From: Clostridium celatum DSM 1785
GTDB taxonomy: Bacteria > Bacillota > Clostridia > Clostridiales > Clostridiaceae
Length of the DNA stretch: 50,259 nucleotides
Direction of reading: 5' to 3'
NCBI RefSeq assembly: GCF_000320405.1
Contig: NZ_KB291649.1
Span: forward strand, 1-50,259
The notes under the pieces were generated by a model. That model searched no databases, had not been told where the DNA came from, and worked only from the letters and a program-made list of their open reading frames with translations. This document shows positions 16,037-24,658 of this stretch, in pieces. Both the position numbers and the translations under genes were made by a program. Within the stretch, counting starts at the first letter, position 1; each line of letters starts with the position of its first letter.

Positions 16037-18685
16037 TTACTTGTTTTTCTTTTCTTTTTTAGTTGTAGCTGCTTCAGCTTTAGCTTCTGCTTTAGCATCT
16101 CTTCCATAGTAGCTAGTGATATACATTTCTTTTAATTCTTTCATTAATGGATATCTTGGGTTAGCTCCTGTAGATTGGTCATCAAATGCTTGCTCAACCA
16201 TTTCATCTATTGTTTCGAAGAACTTAACTTCACTTACACCAGCATCTTTTATTGTTTTTGGCATATTAACTTTAGCTTGTAATTCTTCTATAGCTTTAAT
16301 TAATAATTCAACTTTTTCAGCATTAGTGTTTCCACCTAATCCTAGGTAATCAGCTATCTTAGCATATCTGTAAGATGCATTTGGATATTTGTATTGTGCA
16401 AATGCTGCTTGTTTAGTTGGTGCTTCTTCAGCATTGAATCTTATAACTTCATTCATAACTAATGAGTTAGCCATACCGTGTGGTAAGTGGTGGAATGCAC
16501 CTAGCTTATGAGCCATTGAGTGGTTAATTCCTAAGAATGCATTACTGAATGCCATACCTGCCATACAAGATGCATGAGCCATTTTTTCTCTTGCTTTAAT
16601 ATTAGTTGTACCTTCATTATAAGCATCTGGTAAGTATTTGAATACTAATCTAATTGCTTCTAAAGCTAATCCGTTAGTATATTCTGAAGCCATTATTGAA
16701 ACGTAAGCTTCAATTGAGTGAACTAATACGTCGATACCAGCACAAGCTGTTAATCCCTTAGGAGAAGTCATCATTAATTCTGCATCAACGATAGCCATAT
16801 CTGGAGTTAGTTCATAGTCAGCTAATGGATATTTAACTCCTGTTTGTTCATCAGTAATAACTGCGAATGGAGTAACTTCTGATCCAGTACCAGCTGAAGT
16901 TGCTATTGATACCATCATAGCTTTTTGACCCATAGTTGGGAATCTGTATATTCTCTTTCTAATATCCATGAATGTCATAGCTAAATCGTGGAAGTTAACT
17001 TCTGGATGTTCGTACATAACCCACATAATTTTAGCAGCATCCATAGCTGATCCTCCACCAAGTGAAATTATAACGTCTGGTTGGAATGATGTCATTTCTG
17101 CAGCACCAGCTTTAGCACATCTTAATGTTGGGTCTGGTTCAACATCTGAGAATATTTTGTATTGGATTCCGTTCTTTTCTAAAACTTCAGTAACTTTATT
17201 AGTGTATCCCATTTCGAATAACACTTTATCTGTTACGATGAATGCTTTCTTTTTACCCATTTCAGCTAATTCTTCTAAAGCTACTGGTAAACATCCGTAT
17301 TTGAAGTAAGTTTTTTCTGGAACTCTAAACCAAAGCATATTTTCTCTCCTTTCAGCGATGCTCTTAACGTTAATTAAGTGCTTAGGACCAACGTTTTCTG
17401 AAACTGAGTTTCCTCCCCATGATCCACAACCTAATGTTAATGATGGTGCTAATTTGAAGTTGAATAAATCTCCGATTGCCCCTTGAGCTGCTGGCATATT
17501 TATTAATGTTCTAGCTGTTTTCATTCTTTCTCCGAATGCTAACACTCTGTCTCTATTCTTAACTTGATCAGTGTAAAGTATTGAAGTATGTCCCATACCA
17601 CCTAATTCGATTAATCTATCAGCCTTATCTAAAGCTTCTTCGAATGATTTAGCTTTGTACATAGCTAAAACTGGAGATAATTTTTCGTGTGAGAATGGTT
17701 CTTCTAATTCAACTGAAGTAACTTCCCCAACTAAAACCTTAGCTGATTCTGGAACGTTAACTCCTGCCATCTTAGCTATCTTGTAAGCAGATTGACCAAC
17801 CATGTCAGCATTTAATCCACCTTTTTCATTTAAGATAACTTTTCTTACTTTATCTACTTCTTCACCTTTAAGGATGTATGCTCCTCTAGCATCTAATTCT
17901 TTCTTAACTTCATCATATACTTGTTCTAAAACAACGATTGATTGTTCTGATGCACAAATAACCCCATTATCAAATGTTTTAGAAAGTAATATTGAGTTTA
18001 CAGCCATTTTAATGTGAGCTGTTTCATCAATGATTGCTGGAGTATTACCTGCTCCAACCCCTAAAGCTGGTCTTCCTGATGAATAAGCAGCCTTAACCAT
18101 TGCTGGACCACCTGTAGCTAGGATTATATCTGATTCTCTCATAACATTTTGTGATAATTCAACTGAAGGTTCATCAATCCATCCGATTATTCCTTCTGGA
18201 GCTCCTGCTTTAACTGCAGCTTCTAAAACTATTTTAGCAGCTTCTATTGTAGCATTCTTAGCTCTTGGGTGTGGAGATATTATGATAGAATTTCTAGTCT
18301 TTAAAGCTATTAAACACTTGAATATTGCTGTTGATGTTGGGTTTGTTGTTGGAACTATAGCAGAGATAACTCCAATTGGTTCTGCTACTTTTGTAATTCC
18401 GTGAGTCTTATCTTCTTCTAAAACTCCACAAGTTTTCATGTTCTTATATTGGTTATATATATATTCAGCAGCAAAGTTATTCTTTATAACCTTGTCTTCA
18501 ACTATTCCCATTCCAGTTTCTTCAACAGCCATTTTAGCTAACTTAATTCTGTTGTGGTTAGCTGCTAAAGCTGCTTGTCTAAATATTTCGTCTACTTGTT
18601 CTTGAGTATAAGTAGCGAATTTTGCTTGTGCTTCTCTTAATTGTTTAATTCTTGCTGTTAATTCTTGAGCGTTTGTAACTTTCAT
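16037..18685 (-). CDS. adhE: Bifunctional aldehyde/alcohol dehydrogenase AdhE
   Basis: AdhE turns acetyl-CoA into ethanol through acetaldehyde, using two NADH, and is a main redox outlet in fermenting clostridia. The 882-residue protein has an N-terminal CoA-acylating aldehyde dehydrogenase (residues 1-440) with the catalytic Cys in NGVICASEQS. A linker leads to an iron-dependent alcohol dehydrogenase (about 455-865) with DVIISLGGGSAMDAAK, GTGSEVTPFAVITD and the iron-binding His stretch HSMAHKLGAFHHLPHG. The lysine- and alanine-rich tail (last 20 residues) is a mild oddity. AGGAGG precedes the ATG. The codon use looks that of a highly expressed gene. It stands alone with its own promoter and terminator. 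Confidence 0.98.
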   Translation of the reverse strand: MKVTNAQELTARIKQLREAQAKFATYTQEQVDEIFRQAALAANHNRIKLAKMAVEETGMGIVEDKVIKNNFAAEYIYNQYKNMKTCGVLEEDKTHGITKVAEPIGVISAIVPTTNPTSTAIFKCLIALKTRNSIIISPHPRAKNATIEAAKIVLEAAVKAGAPEGIIGWIDEPSVELSQNVMRESDIILATGGPAMVKAAYSSGRPALGVGAGNTPAIIDETAHIKMAVNSILLSKTFDNGVICASEQSIVVLEQVYDEVKKELDARGAYILKGEEVDKVRKVILNEKGGLNADMVGQSAYKIAKMAGVNVPESAKVLVGEVTSVELEEPFSHEKLSPVLAMYKAKSFEEALDKADRLIELGGMGHTSILYTDQVKNRDRVLAFGERMKTARTLINMPAAQGAIGDLFNFKLAPSLTLGCGSWGGNSVSENVGPKHLINVKSIAERRENMLWFRVPEKTYFKYGCLPVALEELAEMGKKKAFIVTDKVLFEMGYTNKVTEVLEKNGIQYKIFSDVEPDPTLRCAKAGAAEMTSFQPDVIISLGGGSAMDAAKIMWVMYEHPEVNFHDLAMTFMDIRKRIYRFPTMGQKAMMVSIATSAGTGSEVTPFAVITDEQTGVKYPLADYELTPDMAIVDAELMMTSPKGLTACAGIDVLVHSIEAYVSIMASEYTNGLALEAIRLVFKYLPDAYNEGTTNIKAREKMAHASCMAGMAFSNAFLGINHSMAHKLGAFHHLPHGMANSLVMNEVIRFNAEEAPTKQAAFAQYKYPNASYRYAKIADYLGLGGNTNAEKVELLIKAIEELQAKVNMPKTIKDAGVSEVKFFETIDEMVEQAFDDQSTGANPRYPLMKELKEMYITSYYGRDAKAEAKAEAATTKKEKKNK

Positions 18686-18773
18686 TATTACATCCTCCTA
18701 ATAATCAATAATTTATGTTAATTTGAATTGATATCTATTATTTTTATTAGACATTGTTAAATTTATGTTTTGA

Positions 18774-18791
18774 TTGTTATTTTTTTAACCT
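18774..18791. promoter_or_regulatory. Rex-like operator in the adhE leader
   Basis: TTGTTAT-TTTT-TTAACCT matches 11 of the 14 fixed positions of the Rex consensus TTGTTAA-N4-TTAACAA. It lies about 6-23 bases downstream of the predicted transcription start, a repressor position. A perfect TTGTTAA half site lies at 18754-18760. Rex is the NADH-sensing repressor of adhE in other clostridia. Confidence 0.45.
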
Positions 18792-18803
18792 GTCCACAAA
18801 CTT

Positions 18804-18832
18804 ATTGTACTTGATTGTTTATTTTTTGTCAA
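18804..18832 (-). promoter_or_regulatory. adhE: SigmaA-type promoter of adhE
   Basis: TTGACA (18832-18827) and TACAAT (18809-18804) are separated by exactly 17 bases on the minus strand. The leader is about 110 bases long. Confidence 0.8.
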
Positions 18833-19110
18833 ACTTTTTTTGAAAATATTTTTATTTATATTTTTTAGCATATTTCAAGCTCATATCAAAGCCTTTATTT
18901 TAAGCCAATGATAACATTTTCATCAATTATGTTTATTTTTAGACACTTTTTATATTTTTTTCTTTACTTTTTTGCACATTTATTTTAAATAACTTTAATT
19001 TTGAAAACTTTCTTTACATATCTTTTTTGTTATTATTATAACAATTCAAATGTAACTTTATTGTTTACTTTATTAATATTTCTCTATTCTCAGGGTTTTA
19101 TTCTAAAAAT

Positions 19111-19146
19111 AAAAAGAGAAATTTCTAAGGTGAAATTTCTCTTTTT
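19111..19146 (-). terminator. Terminator of the ABC transporter operon
   Basis: A 15-bp perfect stem (AAAAAGAGAAATTTC at 19111-19125 and its complement at 19132-19146) encloses a 6-base loop. T residues follow on the minus strand. It lies about 18 bases past the ATPase stop codon. Confidence 0.9.
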
Positions 19147-19163
19147 ATTGCATAGTATCTACT

Positions 19164-19967
19164 TTACGCTAATGATGTTAAAAGACTTCTATCACTAATC
19201 TCATCCATTAAATTCGCTCTTCCAAATAACTCCGTCAACTTTTCTGTAGTTAAATTACTCTTCTCATTTCCGTCTACATCTATTATAATCTTACCTTCAT
19301 GCATCATTATAAGTCTATTTCCACATTCTAATGCTTGTTTCATATTATGAGTAACCATTAATGTAGTAATTTCTTTTTCTTCTACTATTCTTTTAGTTAT
19401 CTCCATTATTTTATTTGATGTTTTAGGGTCTAATGCAGCTGTATGTTCATCTAGTAATAATAGTTTTGGTTCTGACATTACAGCCATAACTAAAGTCAAA
19501 GCTTGTCTTTGCCCTCCTGAAAGCAGATTCACCTTATTATATAATTTATTTTCAAGTCCTAAATCAAGGCTTACTAACAATTCCTTATAATAAGCAATTC
19601 TTTTTTTATTAATTCCAAAGGTTAGTCCATATTTATGACCTTTATTATCTGCTAATGCCAAATTTTCTAATATCGTCATATTAGGAGAAACTCCCATGGT
19701 TGGATTTTGATAAACTCTTCCTATATCTTTTGCTCTTACATACTCCTCTTTAAAAGAAATATCTTTTCCATCTAATATAATCTTGCCCAAATCTACTTTT
19801 ATATTTCCACTTACTAAATTTAATAGTGTTGATTTACCTGCTCCATTAGATCCTATTATTGTTATAAAATCACCTTTTTTAATTTCAATATTAAAATTTT
19901 CAAAAACTTTATTTTCATTGATGGTGTTAGGATTGAATACTTTGTATAGCCCCTGAATTTTTAACAT
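19164..19967 (-). CDS. ABC transporter ATP-binding protein (COG1101 type)
   Basis: This 267-residue ATPase powers the three-gene uptake system with the permease and lipoprotein upstream. It has Walker A GSNGAGKST near residues 41-49, the signature LLSGGQRQALTL near 145-156, Walker B LLLLDEHTAAL near 167-177 and the switch His in MVTHN. The start at 19967 is preceded by AGGTGG at eight bases; an ATG two codons upstream is too near that site. The gene overlaps the permease gene by 41 bases, an unusually long overlap that implies coupled translation. Confidence 0.9.
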   Translation of the reverse strand: MLKIQGLYKVFNPNTINENKVFENFNIEIKKGDFITIIGSNGAGKSTLLNLVSGNIKVDLGKIILDGKDISFKEEYVRAKDIGRVYQNPTMGVSPNMTILENLALADNKGHKYGLTFGINKKRIAYYKELLVSLDLGLENKLYNKVNLLSGGQRQALTLVMAVMSEPKLLLLDEHTAALDPKTSNKIMEITKRIVEEKEITTLMVTHNMKQALECGNRLIMMHEGKIIIDVDGNEKSNLTTEKLTELFGRANLMDEISDRSLLTSLA

Positions 19968-20853
19968 CTTCATCACCACCTTTTCCAACTACTTCTTTGA
20001 TTTTATTTTTCTTACGCTTTATCTTAAAAATATCATTATTAGATGCTAATGCGATAACTACTATTATAGCTGTCATTAACTTCAAATCATTTGGATTTAA
20101 TCTCATCCACAACGCTATAGCAACTACCAATTTATAAATTATAGCTCCTAATATAGATAAGGTTGTTGCTTTAACAAATGAAATCTTACCAAAAATAGAT
20201 ACTCCTATTATTACAGCAGCAAGTCCCATAACAACTGTTCCTTGTCCCATAATTACATCTGCAAAACCTTGATGCTGTGCAGTAAGTGCTCCTGCTAATG
20301 CTACTAATCCATTACTTATCATAAGTCCCATAACCTTAATAATATTTTTATTTATTCCAAGTGCTGACACTACTTGCTCGTTATCACCAACTGCTACTAA
20401 TAAAAACCCAGCTTTTGTTTTTAAAAATAAATCTAATAATGCCTTAACTACAATTACTATAGCTAATATTATAAATATAGAATTAATAGAAGTATTTTTA
20501 AATATATGATTTGTACTAAAAAGTGGAGTATTTGCCTTGCCCATTATTCTTAAATTAATTGAATATAATCCTATCATTACAAGTATTCCAGACATTAAAT
20601 TACTTATTTTTAGCTTTACATGAAGAAATCCTGTAATAGAACCTGCTATAGCTCCACCTATAGTTGCTACTAATATTGTAATCCAAGGATTTACCCCCTT
20701 AACTAAAAGTGCCGCTGAAATTGCTGCACCTAAAGGGAAAGTTCCATCAACTGAAAGATCTGGAAAATCTAAAATCTTATATGTTATATAAACTCCTATA
20801 GCTACTAACGCAAATAATAACCCTTGCTCTATAGCATTTATAATAATCTCCAC
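19927..20853 (-). CDS. ABC transporter permease (COG4120 type)
   Basis: This 308-residue inner-membrane permease has about eight to nine hydrophobic segments and the sequence ITYKILDFPDLSVDGTFPLGAA near residues 24-45, typical of the branched-chain-amino-acid-like permease fold of this three-gene family. The start is GTG at 20853; it shares one base with the stop of the binding-protein gene (TAGTG), and GGAGGGG lies seven bases upstream. The C-terminal tail is charged (KIKRKKNKIKEVVGKGG) and overlaps the start of the ATPase gene. Confidence 0.9.
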   Translation of the reverse strand: MEIIINAIEQGLLFALVAIGVYITYKILDFPDLSVDGTFPLGAAISAALLVKGVNPWITILVATIGGAIAGSITGFLHVKLKISNLMSGILVMIGLYSINLRIMGKANTPLFSTNHIFKNTSINSIFIILAIVIVVKALLDLFLKTKAGFLLVAVGDNEQVVSALGINKNIIKVMGLMISNGLVALAGALTAQHQGFADVIMGQGTVVMGLAAVIIGVSIFGKISFVKATTLSILGAIIYKLVVAIALWMRLNPNDLKLMTAIIVVIALASNNDIFKIKRKKNKIKEVVGKGGDEDVKNSGAIQSIQS

Positions 20854-21893
20854 TAATTAACCCCTCCAGTAACCTTATTAGCTTTTTCTAATGTATCCTC
20901 TGGAATAGTTATATTTAATTTTTCTGCTACAGCAGTATTAATTGTTATATCCATATCAGCCATTGTAGTTATGGCTATATCACTTGGATTAGTTCCTTGT
21001 AAAACTTCTGCAGCTTTGTATCCTGCTTCCTTACCCAATTTAAAATAATCAATTCCTATTGAGCATAATCCTCCCTTTGAAACTCCAGCTTCTTCTGCAC
21101 ATAATATTGGTATATTTTTATTTATACAAAGATTTCCTACTAAATCATAAGCTGATGCAATTGTATTATCTGTTGGTACATATAATGCATCAATTGAACC
21201 TAGAACTGAACTTAAATTTTGATTTATTTCACTTACATTTGTAACTGATACTTCTTTAATTTCTATATCTCTATCTTTTACAGCATCTTTTAACGAATTT
21301 ACTTGTATAACTGAGTTAACTTCTGATGAACAATAAATAACACCTAAAGTTTTAATATCTGGTACTAATGATGATAATAAATCTAATTGATTATCTATTG
21401 ATACCATATCTGAAGTACCTGTAACATTGGTTTCTGAACTCTCCCATCCTTTTGCTACTTCTGCTTCTACAGGATCAGTAACAGCTGTAAAAACTATTGG
21501 AATATCCTTTGTAGAGTTATAGGCTGCTTGTACATTTGGAGTTGCAATAGCAAAGATCATATCTACCTTTGAAGTTACAAATTGATCTGAAATAGTTTTT
21601 GCTATTGATACATCCCCTTGTGCATTTTTATAATCAAACTTTATATTTTTTCCTTCTTCAAATCCCTTTTCTTTAAGTCCCTCAATAAACCCTTCTCTTG
21701 CAGAATCTAAAGCATCATGTTGGATAAACTGACTTATTCCTATAGTATATACATCACCATTATTTTCATCTACTACACTTGTTTTTTCATTTCCTTCTTC
21801 ACTCTTTTCATTAACTGTCTTTGAACATGACATTAGCCCTGTAATCATTAAAAGTCCACTTAAAATTACTGCTATTTTTTTCTTTCCTACCAT
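20853..21893 (-). CDS. ABC transporter substrate-binding lipoprotein (COG2984 type)
   Basis: This 346-residue lipoprotein has a signal peptide ending in a lipobox (GLMSC) with the lipidated Cys near residue 23, then an acidic linker. The body shows IGISQFIQHDALDSAREGF, VDMIFAIATPNVQAAYN and LYVPTDNTIASA, typical of the COG2984 family that includes TrpX. Family members are often predicted to take up aromatic amino acids such as tryptophan when preceded by a tryptophan T-box. I see no T-box here, so the substrate is open. It is the first gene of the operon; the leader has three GGAGG-like motifs. Confidence 0.88.
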   Translation of the reverse strand: MVGKKKIAVILSGLLMITGLMSCSKTVNEKSEEGNEKTSVVDENNGDVYTIGISQFIQHDALDSAREGFIEGLKEKGFEEGKNIKFDYKNAQGDVSIAKTISDQFVTSKVDMIFAIATPNVQAAYNSTKDIPIVFTAVTDPVEAEVAKGWESSETNVTGTSDMVSIDNQLDLLSSLVPDIKTLGVIYCSSEVNSVIQVNSLKDAVKDRDIEIKEVSVTNVSEINQNLSSVLGSIDALYVPTDNTIASAYDLVGNLCINKNIPILCAEEAGVSKGGLCSIGIDYFKLGKEAGYKAAEVLQGTNPSDIAITTMADMDITINTAVAEKLNITIPEDTLEKANKVTGGVN

Positions 21894-21932
21894 ATTTCCA
21901 TCCTCCTAAAATTTAAAACTACTTAAAACCTC

Positions 21933-21938
21933 CTACAT
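21933..21938 (-). promoter_or_regulatory. Start-stop codon pair with ribosome binding site in the ABC operon leader
   Basis: AAGGAGG (about 21941-21947) is followed by ATG-TAG at 21938-21933, a minimal open reading frame. Another AGGAGG overlaps the TAG, and a third precedes the lipoprotein ATG. It could be chance in a purine-rich leader or a ribosome-parking element. Confidence 0.3.
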
Positions 21939-22101
21939 ATCCTCCTTAATCATAATATTTAACTATTATTTTTTACACTTATATAATCATTATGACTTTT
22001 ATTTATTCTTTTGTTACTATTATTTAAGTTATTTTATTAAATTATTACTTTCTATATTACCATATTAAAATATTTTTGTAAATATTTACCTGTAGCCAAT
22101 G

Positions 22102-22136
22102 TAAAAAAATAAGGACTGATTAAAATCAATCCTTTT
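22102..22136 (-). terminator. Terminator of the hutP-family gene
   Basis: The stem AAGGATTGATT with AATCAGTCCTT, read on the minus strand, has one mismatch and ends in a T-rich tract. It directly follows the stop codon of the HutP-family gene. Confidence 0.85.
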
Positions 22137-22137
22137 G

Positions 22138-22554
22138 TTATTCAGGTACAGCCCTATGCCCTATCCCAATTACAACTTCATCAAGATGTAAAAGTCCAAC
22201 ACTTAAGAAAATACATACACTCATATGTTGCCCTTTTCTCGCTATTCCAACTTTTCCACCAACATTTTGACCACTTGCTCTTTCTCTTATTTGCATTAAA
22301 GCATCTCTAGTAGCACCTATAACTCCACCTTCATGCAAATGTTCATCTCTTATTACAGAACTTCTTTTTGCTGCAACTAAAGCCCTTTCTAGTATCTTAG
22401 ATGTTGATTCATTAATATTACCACCTATATTTACAGCTGTAGCTAATATACCTGACTTTTTATATTCATCCTTCAATCTTTCTTCTTCTTCTCTACTAGA
22501 AATCGCCATTTGTGTAGCAATTTTAGCAACCTCCATACTCGAACTATTAACCAT
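22138..22554 (-). CDS. hutP: HutP-family RNA-binding antiterminator
   Basis: This 138-residue protein matches HutP. In Bacillus subtilis, HutP binds L-histidine and Mg2+ and then UAG-rich RNA to prevent termination before the histidine utilisation genes. The central HLHEGGVIGATRDALMQIRERASGQNVGGKVG segment carries the metal-coordinating histidines (about residues 76 and 78). The C terminus VGLLHLDEVVIGIGHRAVPE is also conserved. The start at 22554 is preceded by GGGGAGG at eight bases. No hut gene is nearby and the gene is monocistronic with its own terminator, so its RNA target lies elsewhere or is different. Confidence 0.88.
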   Translation of the reverse strand: MVNSSSMEVAKIATQMAISSREEEERLKDEYKKSGILATAVNIGGNINESTSKILERALVAAKRSSVIRDEHLHEGGVIGATRDALMQIRERASGQNVGGKVGIARKGQHMSVCIFLSVGLLHLDEVVIGIGHRAVPE

Positions 22555-22636
22555 CCTCAGTTCCTCCCCACACATCATATAGAATATTCTCTATTTATTA
22601 AAATCTAGTTATAATCACCTTATATTTAATATAATT

Positions 22637-23104
22637 TTATTTTTTAAAATTATACTTTTCTTCAAAGAAATTAGTAATCTTTCTTAGTGATTCTATTAGA
22701 ATTCTTTCTTCATCCTCATTTAACTCTAAAATAACTCCTTTTATCATATCATCATGAAAATTAGCATGACTATGATATGCCTTAACACCCTTTTCAGTAA
22801 GCTTAATTAAAACCACTCTTCTATCTTCTTCTATTCTTCTTCTCTCAACATACTCTTTCTTTATTAACTTATTTATTGCTGTAGTTAAAGTACCAACTGT
22901 AATATCTAAATCATTGGCAACTTCACTCATAGTAAGTTCACGATCTATACCAATTGCTTCTATTATATGCATTTCTGTAACTGATAAATCATTGAACTCT
23001 CCTTCTTTTAAAACTTTACCTTCTATTTTTAAAATATCATTAAATTGTCGTACTAATAACATATTTAATACGGCTTCTGATTCTTTTCGTATCATTTGTT
23101 TCAC
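22637..23104 (-). CDS. MarR-family regulator, FabT-like
   Basis: This 155-residue winged-helix repressor shows the MarR fold: NDLSVTEMHIIEAIG, MSEVANDLDITVGTLTTAINKLIKKEYVERRRIEEDRRVVLIKLTEKG. The pattern is closest to FabT-like MarR proteins that control fatty acid synthesis in Firmicutes, usually placed before fabH. Here no fab gene is adjacent, so that assignment is tentative. An AT-rich inverted repeat (23124-23144) lies just upstream and could be an autoregulatory operator. Confidence 0.75.
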   Translation of the reverse strand: MKQMIRKESEAVLNMLLVRQFNDILKIEGKVLKEGEFNDLSVTEMHIIEAIGIDRELTMSEVANDLDITVGTLTTAINKLIKKEYVERRRIEEDRRVVLIKLTEKGVKAYHSHANFHDDMIKGVILELNEDEERILIESLRKITNFFEEKYNFKK

Positions 23105-23409
23105 TCTCCTAAAACATAAACAATAATAATTACTATTATTATAAAATAAATTTACCTATATAGACTAGTGTAAATTTAAATTTTAATTAAAAGAAACCAT
23201 ATCAAAACTAAATATTAATATATAGAAAAATCAAGAAACATTTTAAATTTAAAAGGGCAAATTAAAAATGACAAATTAAAGGAATTTTAATAACTTTTTC
23301 CTCTATTTGCCATTTGTAATTTTTAATTTATATTTGATTTGTTTCTTAATTTAGTTAAATTATTTTGATAAAACCTCTTAGTAACTAACCAATATATTAA
23401 TTCTTCTTT
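23105..23409. other. Intergenic region holding an imperfect palindromic element
   Basis: The 305 bases between the SEC-C gene and the MarR gene contain a small AT-rich dyad (23124-23144) and a large imperfect inverted repeat (23228-23352). No gene is supportable. Confidence 0.6.
23228..23352. repeat. MITE-like imperfect inverted repeat
   Basis: Arms of about 55 bases (23228-23283 and about 23300-23352) are imperfect inverted copies; their outer ends read AAATCAAGAAACA and TGTTTCTTAATTT. The element has no coding capacity. It resembles a miniature inverted-repeat element or a long hairpin. Confidence 0.55.
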
Positions 23410-24534
23410 TTAACCACAGCACTTTTTGTATTTTTTACCACTTCCACAAATACAAGGATCATTTCTACCTATTTTGATTTCTTTTACAACTCTTGCTGCT
23501 GCTTTTTCAATCTCATCTTCAGTATGACCTTTTAATGACCATCTTCTTATAGATTTAACTAATGTATCTAATTCTTCTTTAAATATTTTCTTTTCTTCAT
23601 CTGATTCTATTTCATAAGCATCTAAGAACAGTTCTATAGCATTATCTTTATCCCCTTCATTCTTAATTTCAAAGAATAAAGCATCCATTTCACTTCTTAA
23701 TATCTCTTTATCTACAACAAAAAGTTCTCCTAAAACCTTTTGTAATTTTAAACTTTGCTTATTTTCTTCTAAGAAATCTACAGCTCCAGCTTTTATTAAA
23801 GACTTCTTATCAAATTTATAGTAGTTTGATGTACATATATTTTGTAATTCTATAATTTTCTCTGTATCTTCTACATCAATATGAGCTATAGTATCATTAT
23901 TAACTACATAGTCATATCCTAATTCTTCTCCAGCTAATATTAATGCTTTTATGTAATCTAATTCAAAATTCTTTCCATATAAGCTATTTATAGTCTTTTC
24001 TATAAATTCTACAGTAATAACTCCATAATAATAAGCCATACCAGCAATTATTTTTATTATTTCATTATTAACTCTCACCTTATCCTTTAATTCTTTTGAA
24101 GAAATATTTTCAACTAATGGTTTAATTTCTTCTGGTAAAACTATAAATGGCTCTTCATTTTGCATAACTGTAAAAGCTATACCTCTATTTCTTAAGAAAT
24201 TAGCATATATGATATCTGTACATTCATACTTTTTAAATCCATTGTTCTTTATTAAATCCTCTAAGAACTTTAAAGTATTTTCATCCATCATATTTATAGC
24301 ACTATTACCATTATTAATTATAACTTCTTTAACTCTATGTACTGCATCTGCTTTTTTTAATGTTGTAATTCCCTTAACAAAATACTTTCTAGCAATTTTA
24401 ACTAGCTCGTCCTTTGTCATTTTTGATAGTAGTGATTCTAAAGAATTATCTCCTTCAGCATCCTTCCAAATCTTCTCAGCATTTTTAATGTCTGATTTGA
24501 TTATTTCATCTTGTAATATATTTATATCTTTCAT
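23410..24534 (-). CDS. SEC-C motif protein with Rho-N/SAP-like N-terminal segment
   Basis: This 374-residue protein ends with a SEC-C zinc-binding motif ([19 protein letters not shown], last 20 residues), the module found at the end of SecA and in many uncharacterised proteins. Residues 36-72 ([30 protein letters not shown]) look like a Rho-N or SAP-type helical domain. The middle is helical, charged and unlike any family I know. It is a single-gene unit. Function unknown; the SEC-C motif suggests protein or ribosome contact. Confidence 0.75.
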   Translation of the reverse strand: MKDINILQDEIIKSDIKNAEKIWKDAEGDNSLESLLSKMTKDELVKIARKYFVKGITTLKKADAVHRVKEVIINNGNSAINMMDENTLKFLEDLIKNNGFKKYECTDIIYANFLRNRGIAFTVMQNEEPFIVLPEEIKPLVENISSKELKDKVRVNNEIIKIIAGMAYYYGVITVEFIEKTINSLYGKNFELDYIKALILAGEELGYDYVVNNDTIAHIDVEDTEKIIELQNICTSNYYKFDKKSLIKAGAVDFLEENKQSLKLQKVLGELFVVDKEILRSEMDALFFEIKNEGDKDNAIELFLDAYEIESDEEKKIFKEELDTLVKSIRRWSLKGHTEDEIEKAAARVVKEIKIGRNDPCICGSGKKYKKCCG

Positions 24535-24658
24535 TAAAACTAACTCACTCCATATCTTTTTTATAAAAAAACCAACAATACAATTATAAACATTTTTTCG
24601 ACATAGTCAAAATTATTTTTCATTCACAAATATTTTGCTAAATATTATATATTTAACC

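Larger units (their letters stand above)
18686..19163. other. Intergenic region upstream of adhE
   Basis: These 478 bases hold the adhE promoter and Rex-like site (18754-18832), an AT-rich stretch from 18835 to 19100 where I see nothing supportable, and the terminator of the ABC transporter operon (19111-19146). Confidence 0.7.
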
